The notes beneath the pieces were generated by a model. That model made no database searches. It had not been told where the DNA came from and saw nothing but the letters and a program-made list of their open reading frames with translations. A stretch of DNA of 64,000 nucleotides. It comes from Utricularia gibba (lineage: Eukaryota; Streptophyta; Magnoliopsida; Lamiales; Lentibulariaceae). The stretch covers positions 620,001 through 684,000 of the forward strand of contig CM007989.1 in assembly GCA_002189035.1 (NCBI GenBank), written 5' to 3'. Positions 34,532-45,309 of the stretch are shown piece after piece. A program made the position numbers and the translations under genes. The stretch's first letter is position 1, and each line of letters begins with the position of its first letter.

Positions 34532-36169
34532 TCAGTCGAAGGGGTCTATTCTTGGGTCATGTTCGCTAGCCATCGCCATTCCGGTGCAAAGACATGTAGG
34601 GCACATCACCTGCAGGCGGGAAACCGGATTCCATCACAAATTACATGTATGATACGAATCAGGGAGGGGGATTGTGGAGGTACCTTCCCGGAACCGGAGC
34701 AGCTGGAACATCTTTCTGTTTTTGGAGGGTGCAATGGCTTGTCACCAACGTTCATTGTTGAGATGGGATCAGCAAGGACTACAGATCCAGTGCTCGAACA
34801 CCGAGCACAAGCAAGATATCCTGCGTGGTTTATGGAAAGCACAAAAAGAGTATTGCAATTAGCGCTTGGAGCGGGGTGTATTGTATGTAGTTGGAATGAT
34901 GAGAGGGCGAGAGTTCAGTCAGTGACAATGATTTAACCTGTGCCAAGGCAGTACTTGCACCTTTTCTGCTCTTGCTGCTTCACATTATTCATCTCCACGA
35001 CCATCAGTGCTGATATGACTCCAACTGCTCCTCCTGAGAAGGATGCCACAATTGGATCCACTTGACTGATAAGACCAAGAAACGCAGTTTTCAGTAAAAC
35101 ACTGAACATGGGAATACAAGGAACTACTTGCCCTAGAAACTAGAATGTGCAACTTAGGGAATAAATGAGCATTCAGAGTAACACCTCAGTTGCATTGGCA
35201 GATGCATGCTTTGGATAAAATCAGCATACGATGTTCCTCCAAGTCCAAGTTTCAGCTCTAGCTGGTGTAAGACAGTGGCGTAGTCTTGTTTCATGGACAA
35301 ATTACAAGGAACAAATAACAATCCATACTAACAAAGGGCAAGCCACAATGCACCCAAATGGTTGATCACACAAGGACACTCTAAAGTCTAGCCAAATCTT
35401 CAGGGAAATTGACGAACGCAAGCACTTACAGTCGGAGCAAGAAGTCCACCAAACAGCATGATGCCAGCCATAAGAGAAAAGCAGGTGCCGTAGTACACTC
35501 TAAGGTTGGATGAGTTCTGTTCGAAACAACATTCGGTATCGTGAAAGGTGCTAAACTCAACAAAGATCATGCTCACAATGTACTCTAAGAATGGTTGAAC
35601 TGGATTGTCTTACCAGCGGTGGCAAAAAAGGAATGAATGAAGGGTAATTTGCCAGTTCGTTTTCTTGAGTTTCCTTCGTGATCCCTAGCTCCGCATTCTT
35701 AATTCTTTGCTGTATCCTAAGCCGGCGGACCTGAATGCCGCATGATAAGACTACAGTATACCCGGTAACGCAGAATCACAATTACCTCCTCCATGTGCAG
35801 GAAAATCTTATTCCTCCGGCTCCGAATATTATCCTGAATTTCCTGCAACTCCATTTTCGCGAAATCCTGGACCGTCTCGGGGCCCTCTATTATACAAAAC
35901 CTAAATCAGAATCAATGAACATCAAACTCAATCGCGCATTCGCAAAGAACAAAAGAAGCAGTCAATCAATCCTGATGGTAATCTTACGCAGATGGACTCA
36001 TTTCAGCTGATAAATCGGTCTCCGATGAGTTCAGAGAGGCGTCGGCGTCCGCCGCCAAGGTTCTCCACCTGAGACAAAAGTTGAGATTCCGCTTCTTAAA
36101 GTGTGAGTAACAGAACAACGCCGGCGCCGGCGCCTGAGAAATTGCGAGAATTCGTCCAGAAAAGGGCAT
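34532..36169 (-). CDS. OR: ORANGE protein, DnaJ-type zinc-finger plastid chaperone
   Basis: Eight exons (36169-35988, 35900-35786, 35730-35614, 35516-35430, 35261-35185, 35065-34938, 34820-34684, 34609-34532) give 306 aa, the family length. A plastid transit region leads into FCIIEGPETVQDFAKMELQE and NIRSRRNKIFLHMEEVRRLR. Two membrane helices follow (YYGTCFSLMAGIMLFGGLLA; SFSGGAVGVISALMVVEM). Four CxxCxxxG-type pairs form the zinc finger: CKYCLGTG, CARCSSTG, CSSCSGSG, CPTCLCTG. The end reads MAMASEHDPRIDPFD. ORANGE stabilises phytoene synthase and promotes chromoplast differentiation and carotenoid storage. The arginines of the segment that carries the melon golden SNP look wild-type, though I cannot number that residue with certainty here. 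Confidence 0.97.
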
Positions 36170-36888
36170 CTTCGTGGAAGCGTTGAAAATCAGTAGACAC
36201 TCCCCAAAGTTTTCGCCGGGATCATCATAGCAGCACCGTCGCAGCCTCAGTCAGTCGGAGAACAAAAACAGTGGTGCGGATTTTTCCGGCTTAGGAAATC
36301 GCAGGCGGACAAATCATACGGCTGCTGCATAAGAGAAAGCAATTTGGATAATGGCAACTCTCATGGGCCCGGACCAGGCCCAAATGTAGAAATAATGCAG
36401 GTTGCCCAATCCAAAATAACTGAAAACCGCATTTGAATTTGAATTTGCACTTGCATTTGAATTTGGAATTTAAAAATAATTAAAAGGAGGTATAAAATTA
36501 TTGATTTTTTAAAAGTCAAAATATTTTAAATGGTATGCAATCTTCATGGACTTTTTTATTATTTCATTAATTTTAATTAAATAAACATTTCCACGCGCAT
36601 TTTGAAGCCAATTGTCCGCGGGGTCTTCTGTGTGTGGTGAATGGTGATTGGTTGACAGTCTTCACACACTAACACGTACCCATGTGATTGCGTGTCCCGC
36701 TTCATAGCCTTTTAGCCATTTGGCCTTCGAGTTCCTCCTACGGTAGAGGCCGGTAGAAGAATAAATCAGTCGGGGGAAAATTGGGGTTTCTTCTCCGATC
36801 AGGAAAGGAATTTCTTGATAACGGTCGAGTCCCCAATTCTGTTAAATCCTCGATCGCAAGCAAAATCCGTCTTCCCGATAGACCCACC
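36170..36888. promoter_or_regulatory. Divergent promoter ORANGE / acid phosphatase 1
   Basis: Between divergent ATGs. A GGGCCC/AGGCCCAA site II cluster at about 36365-36382 lies nearer ORANGE. AT-rich sequence (36430-36600) follows. No gene was recognised. Confidence 0.45.
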
Positions 36889-38051
36889 ATGCATTTCGTC
36901 AAAAGATTTCTCCTTTTTCTTTGCATTGTTCATTTGGCGTTTTCTGAAGCCACTCTCGATCCCGATTTTTTTCCCGGGGAGATGGTTATTCAGATGAACG
37001 ACCCAAAATTGAAAGAGTTGATTCTAGACCACGGATGTGGAAGTTGGAGGGTGGCTGGGGAGGCCAATAATTTACTTCCTTGGAAGACGATTCCAGAAGA
37101 ATGTATTGATTATGTGAAGAAGTATATGACTGGTACAGGTTATACTCTTGATCTTCAAACGGTTTCCAGGCAGGCTGGATTGTACGCTAGAACCCTTGAT
37201 TTGAGTGGAGATGGTAAACACGCTTGGATCTTTGATGTGGATGAGACCCTGCTTTCCAATCTTCCTTATTATGCTGAACATGGTCATGGGTACGCAGTAC
37301 ACCGTTCTTTCCTGCGAAATTTTTTCTACATTTCCATGCTTCTGATTGCTTAAAATGGATGAGAAACTGATTTCCAGTCTTCCATATTATGCTCAACATG
37401 GTTTGGGTTATGTTGCTGTCCTCTTTGTACATTCTAATGCTTGTCGATTGGATGATACTCTGGTTTCTAACCTTCCATGTTATGCTCATCATGGTTATGG
37501 GTAGGCCCTGATACTCATTCTTGTTGACTGGTAAAAATGCTTGGTTTTTTTTTATGTGGATGAGACTCCAGGTTTCCTTTTTATGCTCATCATGGTTGTG
37601 CGTATGCCCTGCACATTTATAGTTTAATTTTCAGTAAGCTCCATGGGAAGTCATGCTTTGCAGGTTGGAAGTTTTTGATAACATGAAATTTGATGAGTGG
37701 ACTGAAAAGGGGATTGCCCCTGCCATAGAGCCCAGTCTGAAGCTTTATGAGGAGGTTTTGAGGTTAGGACTCAGAGTCATTCTACTGACTGGCCGGAGCG
37801 AACGCCACCGGAACATCACGGTTCAAAATCTATCCCATGCCGGATTCCGGCAGTGGGACAAGCTCCTAATGAGATCCTCAGAGGATGTGGGAAAGAGCGC
37901 AACAAGCTTCAAATCAGAGACGCGGAAGGGTCTCATTGAAGATGGGTATCGCCTCGTGGGAAACTCCGGAGACCAGTGGAGCGACCTGTTGGATTCCTAC
38001 ATGGCGAAACGTTCTTTCAAGCTTCCAAATCCCATGTACTTCATTTCCTGA
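36889..38051 (+). CDS. HAD-superfamily acid phosphatase (VSP-like), tandem copy 1
   Basis: Two exons (36889-37289, 37664-38051) give 262 aa. The signal peptide MHFVKRFLLFLCIVHLAFSE predicts secretion or a vacuolar route. HAD motifs are complete: I FDVDETLLSNLPYY with both Asp, II VILLTGRSE, III Lys in RKGLIEDGYR, IV GNSGDQWSDLLD. The N-terminal CGSWRVAGEANNLLPWKTIP and the C-terminal SFKLPNPMYFIS are typical of plant class B-like acid phosphatases and vegetative storage proteins. The nucleophile Asp is retained, so it should be catalytic. The start is the ATG in CCACCATG. The intron contains degenerate copies of the exon 1 end. It is followed 393 bp later by a paralogue. Confidence 0.93.
37351..37613 (+). 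repeat. Three degenerate copies of the exon 1 end inside the intron
   Basis: Segments at about 37351-37416, 37446-37511 and 37552-37613 each resemble exon 1 around 37226-37295 (GATGAGACCCTG...CTTCC..ATTATGCT.A.CATGGT..TGGGTA). They still contain decayed versions of the catalytic-motif codons and of the 5' splice site. Confidence 0.7.
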
Positions 38052-38444
38052 TCATGGCGGCCTGCCTGCCTGCCTTGTCTGAAACACGATGGTCTCTATT
38101 TTCGAGCTTTGTGATTAATTAGTACATTGTAATTAAGGATAATTATATCGTACGGAATTTAGTTTGCGAAATCGAAAAGACGAATTTGCCCCTAGACTTT
38201 GAGGCTTCTGTTTGTTTGTATGTCGCTGATAGATTCTAAACAAATGTCTTTTTCTTTTTTTAATTCATTCGAATGGGCGGCTCTTGGTACTTTTTCTATT
38301 TGTGGTTGGCCACGTTCTCACACAAACACGTACACGTCTGTGTGCGTGTTTTGCTCCGACGCCCACTGACAGCTCCCCTGAGGGAGAAACCTGGCCTCTA
38401 TTTCATTTGTTGAGCCTTTACGCTGAAGTAGTGAATATCGAGAG

Positions 38445-39370
38445 ATGTTTCGATTCCTCCTTCCGGCCGCCATTTTGGCATTCGCCTTCACGGAAGCCGC
38501 CAGGCCGATGATCATTCAGGTTGACGGCGGCGATTCGCATCATTCGGAAGATTCGGATGTTGGTGCGGGGTGTACGAGCTGGAGAGTTGCCGAGGAGGCG
38601 AACAATCTGCTTCCGTGGAGGACGATCCCGCGAGAATGCGCCGATTACGTGAAGCGATATATGACTGGTAAGGAGTATCTTCGCGATCTACAATTGGTTA
38701 ACAGCCAAGCTGCGGCGTACGCCAGGAGTCTGAATCTGAGTGGGGATGGTAGAAGCGTATGGATTTTCGATGTGGACGAGACGTTACTTTCCAATCTTCC
38801 GTACTATGCCAGACATGCTTATGGGTATGCTGCATTGTTACCTTTGAACTCCAGAGGTTCAATTTCATGCTTATAGGCTCCCCCTTCCCGTGGATGCGCA
38901 GGTTGGAGCATTTTAATGCTACAGCATTCGATGAGTGGACTGAATTGGGGGTGGCACCTCCCATCGTCCCCACTTTGGAGCTCTATGAAGAGGTTCTGAG
39001 GTTGGGATTCAAGGTGGTTTTGTTGACGGGCCGAAGCGATACGTACCGGAACATCACAGCTCAGAATCTGCTCCTGGCTGGGTACAAGGACTGGGAGATG
39101 CTCTTGATGAGGTGAGTGAGTGTGTTCTTGATTTCAAATATCCCTACAGAAGTGTGTACCTGAAGTGCTTTTGTTCATCTGTCTGGAAATAGAACTCCTG
39201 ACGAATCAGGAATCTCTGCAACCAGATACAAGTCAAGTAGGAGGAAGGGGTTGATTGATGATGGATACCGTATTCTGGGAAACAGTGGAGATCAGTGGAG
39301 CGATCTGCTTGATTCCTCGATGGCAGACCGTTCTTTCAAGCTTCCAAATCCCATGTATTTCATTTCCTGA
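38445..39370 (+). CDS. HAD-superfamily acid phosphatase (VSP-like), tandem copy 2
   Basis: Three exons (38445-38824, 38902-39111, 39193-39370) give 255 aa. Signal peptide MFRFLLPAAILAFAFTEAA. Motifs I-IV are intact: FDVDETLLSNLPYY, VVLLTGRSD, RKGLIDDGYR, GNSGDQWSDLLD. It is a diverged tandem paralogue of the upstream gene with the same first intron position (TATGG|GT). It has a second intron after LLMR that copy 1 lacks, so an intron was gained or lost after duplication. The promoter is within the 393 bp after copy 1. The C-terminal SFKLPNPMYFIS is identical in both. Confidence 0.93.
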
Positions 39371-39647
39371 TCAGACAAAATTGTCTGAAACTTTCAAGGG
39401 TCCTTCATATGTTGCATGGAAGATCCCCACTCCCTGATTTGCTTTCTACTGTTGTTTGCATCATGTATCTGAATAAAAATGTGTTTTTGCTTTGATTTCA
39501 ACGTATCCGGCATATGGAAGGTATGGAAGACCTGAAGATCAGAAACATAAAAGTATTCGGACAACACAAGATCAGTAGCAAAACCCCTTCATTAGGGCAG
39601 GTTATTTTCACCTGATCACAAACTGTACAGTGCGGACTCCAGAAAAC

Positions 39648-41844
39648 TCATCTCCAGACAGTCTCATTGGCATCAGTGAAGACAGCGTTGTGATGCTCAA
39701 TCAAACAATGAATGACATCAACCGCATAGTAGTCTACTGCTGTACCATCGTCTTCGAGAGAAATGGAAGACGAGTCATTGAAAATTTCATCTTCATCTGT
39801 ATCAGATAAAGTATGATGTAAGACAAGAGCAAGAAGGTGGCCCGGGAAAAGAACGCATGAAGTGGAACAGAGATATCACCCGCAAGCATTTCCCATGCTC
39901 TGTTGGCAGTGGCAGAATTTGCTTTGGAGTCTTGCTTCCTTGTGCTACTCCAGTACTGCATGTAGTGCTCAGGTCTCTGACCCTGCTGCCACATGATGAG
40001 AGGGGCCATTTCCACGGCCAGGCTTCGCGCATCCATCTGCAGCAAGTGACTTGTGCGTAAGCAGGTTTGTCAAGTAACACAAATCAGACAAAACGGATTA
40101 TGTATGAGACATCTCTTGGCTTCATATGAGAAGCCCTTCTTCATCCTCAAATTAAGTGTTTCGATTTTTCTAGCTCCAACTTCTCAGCAGAAGGAGGAGC
40201 TGCCACAAACATATCTAATGGAATGGCCAAACACACAAACACACTGAAGAGCGGCAGAATGCTTACTTTGTTAAGAACTGATTTTTGGCTAACACGAAGC
40301 AGAAGGGCAGTAACTAATTCCAGTGTCATATAATTTGCAGTGGCAAGCTTCTTGAGAATATTTCTCATTGCAGGGATGTTTGTGTGAGCGTTCCTGATTT
40401 CTGCATACAGCTCAAATGTCGTCAGTGGCTCTGGAAGGCTTGCAATGTAGCACTTAACAAGAGCTGCAACATCCACCGCATTTAGTCCCTCAGGCAGAGA
40501 AGCATTTGGATCTGCACACACCAGGAAAATAAATAATATTGGATATTACAGACACGATGCACAAAACTGTGACAGAGTTAAGTGATACCTTGATTATACA
40601 TGGATACCAGGTGCTGGATAACCTTCAAGTCTCCTTGGGATTTAAACAGTTGCTCAGTGTTCAGTCCTGCATTTTAGTATGCAAAAAATCCTGTCATTAG
40701 GCGTTCACAAATACATAACAAAAAAGAATCTCACTTGGGGTGTAAAACCTGATAATACAAGATAATCTGCGCAGTTCATCAATATTGTAGGAACCTGAAT
40801 GGCGGACTTCTGACGGCGGATGGTACACTCAATGGGGACACCAAATACTGTTATATCCAACAGGAAAACAAAGTTCATTGAAACAAGGACATACCCAACA
40901 GAAAATGCAGGATAAAAGTAATTATGGAAATCATTCATATTATACATATTCTGTGGTCTCCAAGAAGAAATCTTGAAAAAAATAAAAGAGCTAGATGGAG
41001 TTGATCTCACTTCTCTTTGTAAACAGTTAAAAGGAACTAAAAAACATCAATTGTAAAACTTTTTATACAAGAAAATATATATCTTACCATCAGTACTGGC
41101 AACTCCCTGCAGAAACAGGAGAGAATTAGAGAGGATGAGCAAAAAGAAGAATAAAAAGCTCATACATGTTACCTTCTGCCATCTCTCAATGTCGGTCAGG
41201 AGAGACTTGCTCTTTTGTGCAGTTTTCTTGGCGACCTGCGACATAGCGGAAAGCACTAATATGGTAGGCAAAGATGACGCAGAAAAATGTGTGATAAATA
41301 AAGTCTACTACCAGACGGCAGAAAGTGACCACCTATCTCTTTGCCGGGAAATCTATTGATAACGCAAATACCAAATGAGCCTCTAGCATTACCTCTCCAA
41401 CTTTCATCTTTCCCACTGACACCTTATCTTTTGTCTCGGCAAAGCCCTTCCTGAAAATAACTCCTGTGGCAGCTGCAGCTGAAATAAGGTGTTCCTGCAT
41501 AACTTGTTTAGTAGAAGGCTGCTGAAAGACCGCCCACCGGCTTTTCAATGCTGTCCCCACTTTCCCAGCCACATCGGAGACATTAACTTTTGCATCCTTT
41601 GCCACATCGCCAACAAAAGAACCAGCACTCTGTCCAGCTTCCTTGAGTTTAACCCCTGTTTATAAGATTTCTTGATCATTGGAATGGATATTGATCCACA
41701 TGAAAATTACGCTATTTATATGTACACAAAGACGATAAACAGAAGGCATTCAAAGAAGCAACAAAAAATCTTCCATAAAGCACCTGAGGTTTGGAAGAAA
41801 CCACTAGCCTTCTCTTGCCACTGAGGCGAAACAGCTGACGGCAT
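39648..41844 (-). CDS. RhoGAP-domain protein (At5g61530 type)
   Basis: Nine exons (41844-41784, 41655-41393, 41235-41173, 41106-41088, 40847-40749, 40666-40589, 40511-40267, 40036-39880, 39796-39648) join in phase to 377 aa. Exon 4 is only 19 nt. The N-terminus SPQWQEKASGFF and a helical region (VAKDAKVNVSDVAGKVGTAL) precede the RhoGAP fold: VFGVPIECTIRRQ, YLVLSGLNTEQLFKSQGDLK, ALVKCYIASLPEPLTTFELY, ALLLRVSQKSVLNK, LAVEMAPLIMW. RhoGAPs accelerate GTP hydrolysis on ROP GTPases. The position of the arginine finger (normally G-x-F-R) is Lys here (LFKSQG), as I recall for the Arabidopsis homologue. Activity is therefore uncertain. The end HCLIEHHNAVFTDANETVWR is conserved. Confidence 0.94.
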
Positions 41845-42660
41845 TCTTTGTCCCAGAACACGGGCTTTTGGGTGCAGTGTAGAATTAAAGAAACCGGCTT
41901 CCAATTTTGATACACAACACGAACTAAAAATTCAAAGAAAAAAAACCATCAGAATCATATATACCAAGATCAAATTTTAGTCAATACAAGAAAAACCCCG
42001 CTATGGAGGGAAGAAATATGAACACTCCGTCTTCTAATTGAAAGAATCACCGATTCTTAGATCGAGCTAAATAAGCCGAAACAATACTAAAATGTGGGAA
42101 AAAGAATCCAGACCAATCAGAATCTTGATATCTTCAAATTCTTTCTGAACATTAAGAAACTAGGATGCGATACTAAACAGACCACAAACACAAAAGCTTT
42201 GACAAATAAATACTAGAAAATAGAAAACCGTCGAATTGAGAGCGTCCTTCGAAATCAAAACAACCCTAATATCATATTTACCAAGGCCTGCAGACAAAAG
42301 AACTTGGGGATCCCCGAATTTGCTCCTATATGCGCGACTGAGTTCTTCCCCTAGACGAACAAGTCAAAGGACGAACAACAGAACAAGGTAAGAGAGATAC
42401 GAATCGGGGACAAAACCGGCATTTCCAATTCACTTAAAACACCCACTGTAGGAGCATGGCGGCAGACAAGGGGTATTTTGGGAATTACACGCTTTTCAAA
42501 CGAACTACCAATAGCAGACTGGAGAGTTACTAACGAATTTGTTGATTTCGTTTTCCTGTTCTCGTGACCGGCCGGCCGTCCGCCGTTTTAATTCAAACAA
42601 CATTTGAATGAACCAGTAGTTTCTTGAAGTTCCAACTCAAAGAGGGAGAATCGATTTAAA
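41845..42660. promoter_or_regulatory. Divergent upstream region RhoGAP / acidic repeat gene
   Basis: Probable RhoGAP 5' leader (with a leader intron, ending before 42430) and a short promoter for the plus-strand gene. No coding features were recognised. Confidence 0.35.
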
Positions 42661-44213
42661 ATGCCATCAGAAGAGAGTGTAAATGGAAGTCCAGCTCGTG
42701 GTGGTGATCAAGAAGTTCCTGATACTGATAGATCAGCTGATGAAAGTGATAATGAATCTCCAGAAGAAGATGATCAAGCGGTTCCCCATACTTTTTTACA
42801 CACTGATGAGGATGCAACTGAAGATACCGAAGATGACTATCAAGAAAATAGCGATAATGGCGGAAATTTTTCTCCAGAAGAAGATGATCAAGCGGTTCCC
42901 GATACTTTTTCACACACTGATGAGGATGCAACTGAAGATACGGAAGATGACTATCAAGGAAATAGCGATAATGGCGGCAATTCTTTTCCAGAAGAAGATG
43001 ATCAAGCGGTTCCCGATACTTTTTCATGCACTGATGAGGGTGCAACTGAAGAGACCGAAGATGACTATCAAGAAAATAGCGATAATGGCGGAAATTTTTC
43101 TCCAGAAGAAGATGATCAAGCGGTTCCCGATACTTTTTCACACACTGATGAGGATGCAACTGAAGATACGGAAGATGACTATCAAGGAAATAGCGATAAT
43201 GGCGGCAATTCTTTTCCAGAAGAAGATGATCAAGCGGTTCCCGATACTTTTTCATGCACTGATGAGGGTGCAACTGAAGAGACCGAAGATGACTATCAAG
43301 AAAATAGCGATAATGGCGGAAATTTTTCTCCAGAAGAAGATGATCAAGCGGTTCCCGATACTTTTTCACACACTGATGAGGGTGCAACTGAAGAGACCGA
43401 AGATGACTATCAAGAAAATAGCGATAATTGCGGCAATTCTTCTCCAGAAGAAGATGATCAAGCGGTTCCCGATACTTTTTCACACACTGATGAGGGTGCA
43501 AATGAAGATACCGAAGATGACTATCAAGAAAATAGCGATAATGGCGGCAATTCTGATGAGACTGCAACCGGAAATACTCAAGATGATCGAGAAGTTCCAG
43601 AAAACAACTCTGCAACTGGAAATAGTCAAGATGATCAAGGAGTTTCAGAAAATAACTCCAATTCGCGCTCTGAAAGAACTTCATCCAGGGGGGTGTAGAA
43701 ATGGGTCCAAGAGAATATCTTCTTGCTTGGACTTTGGTTCAAATGAGGGAGGGTAGATTTGAAACCTTGCCTGCTTCCGGATCCATGACTGGAGAAGATG
43801 ATGATGCTAGAATTCAAGGAGATGGAGATAAAGGGAAAGGCAAAGTCACCTGCAACGCTGCGTCTGTTTCTGGATTTGAGAATGATGATGATGATTCTAG
43901 GAATCAAGAAGATGGGGATGCAAAGAGACGCAAATTTATTTGCAGCACAGACTCTGCTTCTGAACCCAAGAATGGTGATTGTGATTCTGAGGATCATGGA
44001 GATGGAGATGCAGCAGGGGAAGGTTCGAAACACAAAGTTTCTTGCAACACAATATCTGCTTCTAAATCAAAGAATGGTGAGGATGGGGATACTGTGGAAG
44101 GTTCAAGCATATACTTGTGCGAGATATGCAACATGGAACTGCTGGAAAATGAGTATCGTGAGCATCTTCAAATGGGAACCTGCAAAACCAGTAACCCAAA
44201 CTCTGGAGATTGA
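42661..44213 (+). CDS. Unknown acidic repeat protein with C-terminal C2HC zinc-finger-like motif (frame break at 43688-43693)
   Basis: I do not recognise this gene. From ATG 42661 it reads a short acidic lead (MPSEESVNGSP). Seven 38-residue repeats follow (PEEDDQAVPDTFSHTDE..AT, EDDYQENSDNGGN), then more Asn/Asp/Ser-rich sequence, ending at a stop (43696-43698) just after a G6 run. One extra G there joins it without interruption to the next frame (VEMGPREYLLAWTLVQMREG), giving about 517 aa. The second part has three looser repeats, each an Asp/Gly/Lys block followed by one Cys (KVTCNAAS, KFICSTDS, KVSCNTIS). The end is YLCEICNMELLENEYREHLQ with a last Cys: C-x2-C-x11-H-x5-C, similar to UBZ4-type ubiquitin-binding fingers. 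The protein looks disordered and strongly acidic, possibly nuclear; no function is assigned. Confidence 0.65.
42757..43554 (+). repeat. Coding minisatellite: seven 114-bp units
   Basis: Exact 114-bp period: AGCGGTTCCC recurs at 42777, 42891, 43005, 43119, 43233, 43347 and 43461. Units 2+3 and 4+5 are near-identical pairs, revealing a 228-bp higher-order duplication. The length is a multiple of three, so the reading frame is kept in every unit. Confidence 0.95.
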
Positions 44214-44439
44214 AAATTTGCGACAAACAAGAATCCTTCATGGTGGATGTTGCACTAGAAAATAACTGAGAAAAAAACTAAAACTTGGTGAACCTGTGGT
44301 TGGAGATGTTTTCTAGCTCCAGAAAAAGTCTGGGATCTCATTAACAAAGACATGTATAGTCTAGCGTAAAATCGGCTTCCAATCATAGCTGAAGCAGGGA
44401 AAAACTCTCACCGTAACTAAAACTGTGAGAAGTGAACTT

Positions 44440-45130
44440 AGCTAAATAATGGCAATGAACTAAGCGTACATCAAAGGAGAGGAAGCAACTCAAGGTTGAA
44501 GTTTGTCTAAGAAGGTTGATCACACAACCACCAGTAGCTTGTTCACGATACCGAGGACAGCGAATCCAGTGGCGGAGATGGCTCTGCGGCAAAAGCATCC
44601 AAAGAATGAGATAACCAAACTGAACAGCCATGAGAATCCACGCAAGATGACAGCTAACGAGTACCAATAGGATTCATCTGAAATCACATGCTCAGTCTTT
44701 TTGAGTTCCCACATTACTGGAAACTCCAAAGGAAACAGCAGCCAAGCCTCAATATTGTCATACAACACAAGGCCCCATGTGTTGAAAATGATTGCCATCA
44801 CCACGTGCTTTATGTAAACAAAATCGATCGACATGCCCACCGACTGTGGTAAAGCCCAGCTGTAAGCAGTCAGAATGAACTGATAATCAGTTAACACACA
44901 GAGTACACCACCAGCAAATTGGTTCCAAGTGAAACCATGTCTTCACCGCTGGCCAAGGCTGCTGTGGGAAGATGGATCCTCCCGTAACATGCATCGGGAC
45001 AGCTTCCAGAAAAACAATGAAAGTGTCGACGTTTGCATGAAGCAGTACCTCACTGTGGTAATAAGAGACAGTTAGAAGGTTGTTGTAGCAGGAAAAAACA
45101 CCAAGAAGACTGGTGAAGCACTGCAATTGC
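44440..45130 (-). pseudogene. GONST3-type nucleotide-sugar transporter pseudogene
   Basis: Translated pieces match the C-terminal half of plant GONST3/GONST4-like GDP-sugar transporters: VLLHANVDTFIVF, QPWPAVKTW, LTDYQFILTAYSWAL, MSIDFVYIKHVVM, NTWGLVLYDNIEA, CRRAISATGFAVLGIVNKLL. The pieces lie in different frames. Homologous residues are heavily substituted (for example FLEAVPMHVT where the family has a conserved FRSxVPxFVA), and the final part after NKLL is lost. No N-terminal half or start was found between 45130 and 45600. Intact homologues are Golgi antiporters for GDP-mannose or GDP-fucose. Unlike the single-base breaks elsewhere in this window, the damage here is multiple and includes missense change, so this is a genuine relic. 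Confidence 0.75.
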
Positions 45131-45309
45131 GTTCAAAGTCCAGGGTATGGAATATTTTTCACTTCCCATTGTTGATAATTGAGAGTAACGAAGAAGAAAT
45201 GCATTATCAGAAGCAATCCCATATACTGAAGTTTTCTGGGAGGAAACTGCTACACCGAAACTTTGGAAGTTCGGCTGCGGATGCAGAAGCGTTTGACTGA
45301 GTTTCATCC

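Noticed and set aside
34457-34936. 159-aa plus-strand ORF after SufC
   Set aside because: It is antisense to the last exons of ORANGE, whose minus-strand reading is strongly conserved.
42656-43756. Long ORFs in a second plus-strand frame and on the minus strand across the acidic repeats
   Set aside because: They are shadows: the 114-bp unit is a multiple of three, so any frame without a stop in one unit stays open through all. Their compositions (Ile/Met/Lys-rich or His/Leu-rich) do not resemble proteins.
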